A DNA stretch of 64,000 nt from Sphingobacteriia bacterium (GTDB taxonomy: Bacteria; Bacteroidota; Bacteroidia; Chitinophagales; Chitinophagaceae), in the NCBI GenBank assembly GCA_015999745.1, contig JAECQP010000006.1, positions 1 through 64,000 of the forward strand, given 5' to 3'. Below, one piece after another: positions 50,663 through 57,409 of this stretch (positions are counted from its first letter, which is position 1; each line of letters begins with the position of its first letter). Both the position numbers and the translations under genes were made by a program. Below the pieces are notes generated by a model, which had not been told where the DNA came from, made no database searches, and saw only the letters and a list, made by a program, of their open reading frames with translations.

Positions 50663-51592
50663 TTAGAAATTCCACAATCTGGTAATATTGAAGCCGATCA
50701 CAAAATGACCGATGGTATAATCATTCTGATTATACATATGGTTGTACTGTGGAAGTGAATAACGATAATTTCCTACAAACACCTGGAAGCCGTGACCACT
50801 TGAATTCATATCCAGTCCAAGACTCAGATTCGGGCGTGGGTTATTCATCGGGTGTTGGGTCAGCGGCTGATCATAATTGAACATGATCGCAGTTTTTGGT
50901 GAAATTTTATACCGGCCGCTCAGCGAAAAGGATAAATGATCATTCTTCATTGCAGGCTGGATCACATTATTTGCATCGTAATAGCCTTCCACGTTATTAA
51001 AGTGTATGTAGTTGAAAGCTGCCTGTGCGGAAAAGGCATCACAGAATTTACGGGCTACCATAATCTGGTTGAAGAAACTAAACCGGTCGGATGTGTTGAT
51101 GATTGGCAATGACAAACTCTTTGCTCTTGTATCCATTGCCGCATTTCCATAATAAGTAACCGATACCGGCATACTATTATCAGTTTTCTGCTTTAAGATG
51201 GCATATTTTGCATTGAAGTCTACCAGCATATTGTAATTGCCCGCTCCAAAACCTATCTGCAGATCTTTCACCGGAACATAGCTGAACCCTAAGCGCATAT
51301 TGGCCGCTGCAAAAATGCCGAACAGATCCTTAAAGCCTTTGTCTACCGTTCCGAAACGGTGATTGATTGCAAACTCAAAAGTTCCTTTGATAGGCACCAT
51401 CACGGTTTGATTATCAATCATCAGGTTACCACCGAATGTATTCTTTGTATAGGATACTTTTTTCACTGCCGGCCGGGCGCTCTCCGTAGAATCCTGCGCC
51501 ATTAGTCCGTTCCCGGTTATTACTGTGCAAACCAGCAGCAGCATGAATACGCGGAAACCAGTGAACAACAGATGAATATTTCTTTTTTTCAT
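50663..51592 (-). CDS. DUF5777 family outer-membrane beta-barrel protein
   Basis: This protein of about 309 residues has a signal peptide (GFRVFMLLLVCTVITGNG) and a predicted barrel of alternating strands, ending in FNITRLWNF with a C-terminal aromatic residue. It fits DUF5777, a Bacteroidota family often found near cytochrome and electron-transport genes. The ATG at 51592 was used because it starts the signal peptide. It lies between the heme lipoproteins and the Fe-S/NrfD subunits and could be a conduit or sensor in the outer membrane. Confidence 0.8.
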   Translation of the reverse strand: MKKRNIHLLFTGFRVFMLLLVCTVITGNGLMAQDSTESARPAVKKVSYTKNTFGGNLMIDNQTVMVPIKGTFEFAINHRFGTVDKGFKDLFGIFAAANMRLGFSYVPVKDLQIGFGAGNYNMLVDFNAKYAILKQKTDNSMPVSVTYYGNAAMDTRAKSLSLPIINTSDRFSFFNQIMVARKFCDAFSAQAAFNYIHFNNVEGYYDANNVIQPAMKNDHLSFSLSGRYKISPKTAIMFNYDQPLTQHPMNNPRPNLSLGLDMNSSGHGFQVFVGNYRYSLPQYNHMYNQNDYTIGHFVIGFNITRLWNF

Positions 51593-51602
51593 TGTAATTG
51601 AT

Positions 51603-52001
51603 TTAATTGTTTTTGGCACCTTGTTTAATCCATGCATAAATTTTTGCATTGATTTCCGGATCAGGTCCTGCGCCTACAGGCATTACAGGTGATTTTTTAC
51701 CATTCAACCATAGCATTAGTAAGCTGTTGTCCGGGTCTGTTGCTTTCAGGTAGTTCCCGGAAGAAAGTGAAGTAAAAGCGCTTGCTGCCATGAGGTTGGG
51801 TGCTTTACCGCCTGTGTTATGACATCCGCTTGCAATACAACTCTTTTCAAAAATGGGAATGATATCTTTTTTAAAGCTCATTTCGGTGGTAATGGAACTA
51901 CCGGGATTTTCGACGATCGTAACCGTTTTATAACAACCAGACAGGGCAAATATGATCATGGTAACCAACCCGGATAATATTGCTGTTTTTTTTGTGAACA
52001 T
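51603..52001 (-). CDS. Lipoprotein with a CX4CH heme-like motif (planctomycete-type cytochrome c)
   Basis: This 132-residue lipoprotein has a lipobox (ALSGC, Cys23) and a motif CIASGCH (Cys55, Cys60, His61), with four residues between the cysteines in place of two. The later segment KKSPVMPVGAGPDPE could supply a Met ligand. The shape is that of PSCyt-type or Bacteroidota 'CX4CH' small cytochromes. If heme is attached the site is unusual. It is placed between the EB_dh-type protein and the DUF5777 barrel. Confidence 0.68.
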   Translation of the reverse strand: MFTKKTAILSGLVTMIIFALSGCYKTVTIVENPGSSITTEMSFKKDIIPIFEKSCIASGCHNTGGKAPNLMAASAFTSLSSGNYLKATDPDNSLLMLWLNGKKSPVMPVGAGPDPEINAKIYAWIKQGAKNN

Positions 52002-52037
52002 GATATTTTGTTTTAAGTAAAACAGTCAGTTACCTTG

Positions 52038-53351
52038 TTATTTCTGGAATCTCAACAGCAGCCCTGGATGAATACCATGCTGGTTGTTACACCTGTTCCA
52101 GAAAGCCACACCAAATGGCTGATCATTTAAACTGGAGAAATCAACGTCCTGGTTCAACACATCTGTTGTTTTCAATAAACGCTTGTATTCATATATCCAG
52201 CCCGATCCTGTATACACTGCAGACATACCGATATCAGCACGGCCGCGGAGTACAGGAGCAACAATATTCCCGGGGAAACATTTAGCGCCAATCTCAGCAG
52301 TAGCAGATGTGCCCAGGCGTTGATACTCAGTTCCAACAGTTGGATCAATAGTACCTCCGTTATAAGTTAATACACCAGTAGAGCTTACAGCAGTAACCAG
52401 TTTAGCAGTGCCGCCAGCCAGTGTATCAGCTGCTTTGATAAAATCAGCAGTAGAACCTGGGATAATCCATTTTGGTACAGCAACTGTAGTACCGGTACCG
52501 TCCAGCTTAAGGTTTTGTGTATTGGCAATAGATCCCTGAGTTGCATCAGCAGTGTAAGCCGGACGGAATGGCCATGTTGCTGATTTGGTTCCGTCCAATA
52601 CCAGGTCATCAAAGTGACGACCGTTACCATTACCACCTGTTACAGCAGTATAAGTAGGTCCGCCGGCCCAGTCCTGATAGTTATCATCCATGTTGCCAAA
52701 TGCCAATCCTCTGTTAGGGTGCAACCACCACATATCGATTTTCTCATTTACTCCATTGGTATAGTGGTTACCACCGGTACCAGGGCTCATTGCAGCAGGT
52801 GTTTTTGAATAGTCGAGATAAGGGCCAAATACGTGGCAGGAAGCATAGCAGGTTTGGGTAGCAAACTTAGCGGTGGAATTATTCACATTCCAGAGCATGG
52901 AAAACTTGTCTTCACCAAAACCGATTCTGGTCATTACACCATTGGCATCAAAGCTTTTGGAAGTTCCTTCTTTTGCCCAAAGTTTGGTGGTAGGGTTGAA
53001 ATACCATGGAGCAGATTTAATGCTCTTGTCGTTATCCCTGATCTCAGCAAGGAAATAGATGTACTGGCCATCGTACATGGAACGGAGCGTTCCGGTGTAA
53101 GTTTCTCCGATATAACCAGTGAATAAGTTGCTTCCCGGATCTGGTACGGTAGCTGTTAAATTCACTTTAGTCGCATTGTCCCAAATAGCATCAATAGTTC
53201 CGTCAATCGTAGGAACGGTTGATGTTTTGTAAGAAAGCAGTTCATTGGAATTAGCGGAAGTTACCGGTGCTACTACCTGCGCATTCTTTGTACAATACGC
53301 AAAAAGCAGGCTGAAGGAAACAAACAGAAAAAGTGTTAGTGAGGTTTTCAT
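52038..53351 (-). CDS. Ethylbenzene-dehydrogenase-type heme-binding protein (EB_dh domain)
   Basis: This 437-residue exported protein has a signal peptide and a Cys at position 20 (FAYC, an atypical lipobox with Tyr before the Cys). It carries an EB_dh heme-binding domain with YKTSTVPTIDGTIDAIWDNA at the start, FLAEIRDNDKSIKSAPWYF in the middle and QTCYASCHVFG (Cys168, Cys172, His173; CX3CH). Related domains are the gamma subunits of ethylbenzene and DMS dehydrogenases and bind heme b with Met/Lys ligands. Here it is the first gene of a cluster with Fe-S, NrfD and cytochrome partners, suggesting an electron-relay role on the periplasmic or surface side. Confidence 0.75.
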   Translation of the reverse strand: MKTSLTLFLFVSFSLLFAYCTKNAQVVAPVTSANSNELLSYKTSTVPTIDGTIDAIWDNATKVNLTATVPDPGSNLFTGYIGETYTGTLRSMYDGQYIYFLAEIRDNDKSIKSAPWYFNPTTKLWAKEGTSKSFDANGVMTRIGFGEDKFSMLWNVNNSTAKFATQTCYASCHVFGPYLDYSKTPAAMSPGTGGNHYTNGVNEKIDMWWLHPNRGLAFGNMDDNYQDWAGGPTYTAVTGGNGNGRHFDDLVLDGTKSATWPFRPAYTADATQGSIANTQNLKLDGTGTTVAVPKWIIPGSTADFIKAADTLAGGTAKLVTAVSSTGVLTYNGGTIDPTVGTEYQRLGTSATAEIGAKCFPGNIVAPVLRGRADIGMSAVYTGSGWIYEYKRLLKTTDVLNQDVDFSSLNDQPFGVAFWNRCNNQHGIHPGLLLRFQK

Positions 53352-53651
53352 ATATAACTGATTTTTGTTAATACATTGTTATCTGACAAAATTGTGACAA
53401 TAAAACAGGGGGGCCAATGTCGGGCATCAGACAGTATTATGACATTAATCATATTTTAAACCCCATTTTATCGCTATAATTATCAAATTTTAACGATTCA
53501 GAACCATTAACACTTATGGTATATACGAAATAGTAGCTATGGGTTGGCGCAATAGAATGCGCAACTACTTGTGAATGTGCATCTTGCTGTTAAATACACA
53601 AAAAGGGTCTGACTATTATGATACAGATATTAAAATGACCTGGCCCTGGAC
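53352..53651. other. Intergenic region between the phosphonate operon and the redox cluster
   Basis: About 300 bp without a convincing gene. It holds an inverted repeat with arms GCGCA/TGCGC and outer GTT/AAC (53543-53565), and a repeated TGACA pair (53393-53409 region) in an A/T-rich background. It must carry the promoter of the EB_dh-led cluster and the end of the phosphonate operon. No clear -7 box or terminator T-run was found. Confidence 0.4.
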
Positions 53652-54776
53652 TTACAGAAGGTTAATACATTCTTCAGCCAGGCCAAAACTCAGGGTCATA
53701 CCTGCACCCCCCAGTCCGTTTAATATGTACACATTATCGGAAGGGTGGAGGAATAAATGGGAGGCCCCATTGACCATTTTGGGATAAACACCATTCCAGG
53801 ACTGGGTTAGTTTCCAGTCGGAGATGAGCGCAAACTGCCGCAGGTATTGCAAAATCATTTCGTTGATTGCTGTCCGGTCGAACGGATCATGGGTTAATCC
53901 GTACTCATGAGAATCCCCCACTGTTAATTCCCCTAAATTGTTCTGCGATACCATTACATGTATACCATAGCGGAGATACTCCGCCATTTCTGTTTCATAC
54001 CGCTGCTTCAATGCAGCAAGTGAAGGCGCTGCTTTAAAACTATGATAGTGTATCAGGGAGAGCCCGCCACAAAGTGACGTACCGAGATCATAGCCCTGAA
54101 CGCTGCTCTTAAAACGCATCATTTGCAATTTGCACCGGGTAATTTCAATACCCGCAAACAAAGAAGGATAAAGGGTTTCAAAATCCGCACCGCTGCAAAT
54201 AAAGATGAGATCTGCCCCTATCCATGCTGATCCGGTGTATACTTTATTATTTTCCACGGCGCTTATTGCTGTTCCCCAAATGAATTTAACATCCAGAAAC
54301 TCAGCCAGGTATTCTGCAATATTTCCAATTGCAATCCGTGGGTCTACAATCATCTCGGAAGCACTGTATAAACCTCCCATTAAATTGTCCGGGTTAACCG
54401 AACCTGATTTTTCGATTACGCCTTTCTTATCTAATAATTCAACCTCACGGCCCTCAGCCTTAAATATTTCATATAATTCCTGCAACACAGTCCATTCATC
54501 GTCATAATAGGCGGCATGAATGCTGCCGGTTTCACTGTATGCCAGCCCGGTGCTATCGGCGATATCCTTCCAAATGGCTTTGCTTCTCTCCGCCCTGTTA
54601 TGCAGTTCTCCTGCTGGTTGGCCAATGGGCCACACCATACCGAAATTTCTGATAGATGCACCAACAGCCTTATCTGTTTTTTCAATCACAGTAACGTCTA
54701 ATCCCTTTAAACTCAGTGCCCGGGCTGTTGCCAGCCCTACAATACCTGCTCCGATTACGACTGCCTTCTGTTTCAT
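53652..54776 (-). CDS. FAD-dependent oxidoreductase, TIGR03364 type (phosphonate-associated)
   Basis: This 374-residue DAO-family flavoprotein starts KAVVIGAGIVGLATARALS, the FAD-binding GxGxxG, followed by an Arg- and Gly-rich segment near GASIRNFGMVWPIGQP. It ends with GLGGAGMTLSFGLAEE, the FAD-contact motif. Members of TIGR03364 occur in phosphonate-degradation operons and have been linked to oxidation of aminoethylphosphonate derivatives. It overlaps the DUF5690 gene by 4 bp, and HAD and HD genes follow upstream. The exact substrate, possibly an N-methylated aminoethylphosphonate, is inferred from family reports. Confidence 0.85.
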   Translation of the reverse strand: MKQKAVVIGAGIVGLATARALSLKGLDVTVIEKTDKAVGASIRNFGMVWPIGQPAGELHNRAERSKAIWKDIADSTGLAYSETGSIHAAYYDDEWTVLQELYEIFKAEGREVELLDKKGVIEKSGSVNPDNLMGGLYSASEMIVDPRIAIGNIAEYLAEFLDVKFIWGTAISAVENNKVYTGSAWIGADLIFICSGADFETLYPSLFAGIEITRCKLQMMRFKSSVQGYDLGTSLCGGLSLIHYHSFKAAPSLAALKQRYETEMAEYLRYGIHVMVSQNNLGELTVGDSHEYGLTHDPFDRTAINEMILQYLRQFALISDWKLTQSWNGVYPKMVNGASHLFLHPSDNVYILNGLGGAGMTLSFGLAEECINLL

Positions 54777-56092
54777 AAATAAGGTTGGGTTTTTATGTAT
54801 CCGGTGTATGATCTATATAGTTTGTGGTGAATCTGAACTGTGTAAAATATCAATGCCACCCCTACAATGGATGATGTATAAAACAGATTAGAGAAAAAAG
54901 AAGTCCAGCTGTATTCTATCGTAACAAATTCCTTAATCAGCAGAACCAGCACTGTTCCTAGGTAACCAAAAGCGTCTGCTATATACATTACAAAGCCAAC
55001 ATTTGCTTTTAGTTCATACACAGAAAGAAAGCGCTCAAAATAGAGGCAGTTAAAAGGCAAATAGGCCAGATACAAACCTGTGGTTGCAGACAGCATCCAT
55101 ACAAACGCACTTATTAATTGCATATTGAATAAAAGCGTAGCCACAAAAGAAAGCAACAAGCCTGCGATAATCAGGTAATGTGTACGGATAAAAGCAACAT
55201 AATTACTCTTTATCAGAAAGAAGCTGGCAATAATGATCAGCACAACCAGCGACATAATGGTACTTGTTTGAGCAAAAATGCCAATGTTAGTATGCCCGGT
55301 TTCCAACCAAAGTTCGTTGGCAAAGTCTTCACAGAAATCCCTGACGATGGTAAATGTGGCATAGCTGATTACGATTGGGATGATCGCAAATCCAAACTGT
55401 TTTAAGAAATCATTTCGCTCTTTTCCGGTCATGGGTTTACGGATATTTCTCTGGGCAATATCTTCTGCCGAAGGCGGCGGCATATGCCCCAGCAACCAGA
55501 CTGCAGCGATCAGTGGAACGAGGAAAAAAGCTCCGGCCGTAAAGGGCATCCACCATTCGCTGACATGCATTTTCAACAATAGCCATTTCCCAACGGTTTT
55601 GGCCAGCCCGGAAGCAAAGATGAAACTGGTTGCCAGGAAGGCGCCCATGATTTCCGTGGTTCTTCTGCCTTCCAGCAACCCAAAGATCAATCCAAATATC
55701 ATCCCAAGCGGAAGCCCATTGATAAAAAGACATATCATATTATATGGCGCAGGGATTATGGCAAACAGCAGTAGGGAAACCCATGCAATACCTATAAACA
55801 GCAATATATAGTAAATCCTCTTTGCGGGATTCATTCCGGAAATAAAACGAATGCCTAAAAATTTACTGATCATATATCCCAACACCTGTGCAATCACCAG
55901 GCAAACCTTATAAGAAATACCAAGAACATAAAGATGATCGTACAACCCAACCGTAAATGGTTTCCGGAAACCATACATACAGGAATAAGCTACAAAAGAG
56001 GCAAAAGAAGCATAAATAACAAAAAGCAGCGAAGAGCTATTCAACTTTCTGCCAATTGTAATATGATGCTTCAATAGCCTGTTTTTGCCCAT
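54773..56092 (-). CDS. DUF5690 family MFS-like membrane protein
   Basis: This 439-residue polytopic protein has about twelve helices in an MFS-like arrangement. The first segment SSLLFVIYASFASFVAYSCMYGFRKPFTVGLY and the middle NGLPLGMIFGLIFGLLEGRRTTE are DUF5690 features, resembling organophosphate antiporters. It is positioned between the FAD and phosphonatase-like genes (4-5 bp gaps), so it is the candidate uptake transporter for a phosphonate or related substrate. Experimental evidence is lacking. Confidence 0.82.
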   Translation of the reverse strand: MGKNRLLKHHITIGRKLNSSSLLFVIYASFASFVAYSCMYGFRKPFTVGLYDHLYVLGISYKVCLVIAQVLGYMISKFLGIRFISGMNPAKRIYYILLFIGIAWVSLLLFAIIPAPYNMICLFINGLPLGMIFGLIFGLLEGRRTTEIMGAFLATSFIFASGLAKTVGKWLLLKMHVSEWWMPFTAGAFFLVPLIAAVWLLGHMPPPSAEDIAQRNIRKPMTGKERNDFLKQFGFAIIPIVISYATFTIVRDFCEDFANELWLETGHTNIGIFAQTSTIMSLVVLIIIASFFLIKSNYVAFIRTHYLIIAGLLLSFVATLLFNMQLISAFVWMLSATTGLYLAYLPFNCLYFERFLSVYELKANVGFVMYIADAFGYLGTVLVLLIKEFVTIEYSWTSFFSNLFYTSSIVGVALIFYTVQIHHKLYRSYTGYIKTQPYL

Positions 56093-56096
56093 GTCG

Positions 56097-56777
56097 TCAA
56101 ATAAGTAGTGGAAGGAGTTCAGAAAGTGATCCGATTACGATATCCGGATTGGCTTGCTGTAGTTGTTCCGCAGTATGTGCACCTGTGGTGATACCGGCTA
56201 CCAGTCCACAAAGTGCATTTTTTCCTTCTGCTATATCAATGGAAGAATCCCCCACTTTAACTACAACCGAAGGGTCTGTTAAATTAAAATGCTGCATGGC
56301 TAGGTGGATCATATCCGGAGCGGGGCGCCCGTTGGCTACATCACTTGCTGTAATCAGCAGATCAATATCGGCACCAATTTCCCAGTTCAGTTTTTCCAGT
56401 AATTTTTTTGCTGTGAATGAGTCATAACCCGTATTCAGCACAACCAGTATCCCATGCGCTTTCAATGCATTAAAAATTGCGGCAGCCCCTTGCTGGGGTT
56501 TTACAGGGGCAAAATGGTAAGCGCCGGTGAGATTCTGCATGAAATGAGCATATATTTCATCAATGCTTGTTGTTGGTATTGCTACCTGCATCTGGTGCAG
56601 CACATCCTCAATGGCCTTTCTTTTTTCCTTTCCGGCTCCGTAGGCAAGGACTTCCTCCAATGAACAATCCACTCCTGCCTGTTGAAGAGACTGGTGAAGT
56701 GTTTTATATACCAGGTTGTCTTCGTCTACAGTTGTACCGGCCATATCAAATACAACCATTTTATACCTGCCACTCAT
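56097..56777 (-). CDS. Phosphonatase-like HAD hydrolase (TIGR03351, PhnX-like)
   Basis: This 226-residue HAD-superfamily protein has the nucleophile motif FDMAGTTVDE (Asp11), in which the second Asp is replaced by Ala as in phosphonatases. A cap-domain GAGKEKRKAIEDVL has Lys50 in the place of the Schiff-base Lys of PhnX. ASDVANGRPAPDMI, and KVGDSSIDIAEGKNA with the acidic motif IV, also match. PhnX-like enzymes split phosphonoacetaldehyde to acetaldehyde and phosphate. It is in an operon with the FAD oxidoreductase, which could make an aldehyde substrate. Confidence 0.87.
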   Translation of the reverse strand: MSGRYKMVVFDMAGTTVDEDNLVYKTLHQSLQQAGVDCSLEEVLAYGAGKEKRKAIEDVLHQMQVAIPTTSIDEIYAHFMQNLTGAYHFAPVKPQQGAAAIFNALKAHGILVVLNTGYDSFTAKKLLEKLNWEIGADIDLLITASDVANGRPAPDMIHLAMQHFNLTDPSVVVKVGDSSIDIAEGKNALCGLVAGITTGAHTAEQLQQANPDIVIGSLSELLPLLI

Positions 56778-56779
56778 GA

Positions 56780-57358
56780 TTATTCCGGTTTATTTGTTAA
56801 GTGTTCTATGATCAGCGTTCTGTATTTATCCAAATTTGCAGGAAGCGGCACATTCTCCATTTTGGCCATTTCATCAATTTTCCGAAGCGCAATAATATCT
56901 TTAAACCAGGCAAGCCGCTCAAACGCCGCCGCCTCTTCGGCCGACATGGGCCCTCCCTGAAATTCCAGTGTCCTTTTGCTGGCCACAGACAATGCATCGT
57001 TGTATTCTTTAAACCTGTAACACAAATACCTTTTTGCAGGAACATGATTGGCTACTGCATCGATAATGCGTTGAGAAAACCCACGCAACTGCAGGTACTC
57101 CGCACCGGTTTTTTCATGATCGATCACCCCAAAACCATCCATATCGTTTTCTTCCGATGTTTCCACACATACATGTCCAATATCGTGCAGGAGAGCCGCA
57201 ATAATCATCTCATCACCCAGTTGCAGATCTTCTGCCATCATGGCGCTTTGTACCATATGCTCCAGTTTGGTAACCGGCTCACCAATGTATTCAGAGCCGC
57301 CATGGGATACCAGCAGGTTGATAATTTCGTCCGCAATACTTTGTGCAGTCATACGCAT
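56780..57358 (-). CDS. HD-domain oxygenase, PhnZ-like (phosphonate degradation)
   Basis: This 192-residue HD-domain protein resembles the TIGR03276 type associated with phosphonate operons. Tyr24 and Glu27 in YIGEPVTKLEH match the lid residues of PhnZ. His34, His58-Asp59 (ALLHDIGH) and His81 form the diiron-ligand set. PhnZ oxidatively cleaves the C-P bond of 1-hydroxy-2-aminoethylphosphonate to give glycine and phosphate. No PhnY-type hydroxylase is seen nearby, so the substrate is uncertain. It is 3 bp upstream of the HAD gene and 52 bp downstream of the YncE/phosphoesterase gene's end. Confidence 0.88.
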   Translation of the reverse strand: MRMTAQSIADEIINLLVSHGGSEYIGEPVTKLEHMVQSAMMAEDLQLGDEMIIAALLHDIGHVCVETSEENDMDGFGVIDHEKTGAEYLQLRGFSQRIIDAVANHVPAKRYLCYRFKEYNDALSVASKRTLEFQGGPMSAEEAAAFERLAWFKDIIALRKIDEMAKMENVPLPANLDKYRTLIIEHLTNKPE

Positions 57359-57409
57359 TATTTGAAATAATCTGTTAACTCATTTTGAGTAGTGACACAG
57401 CGCAGTCCG

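Noticed and set aside
53543..53565. GCGCA/TGCGC inverted repeat taken as a terminator of the phosphonate operon
   Set aside because: No T-run follows on the minus strand, so it is kept only as a possible regulatory site in the intergenic note.
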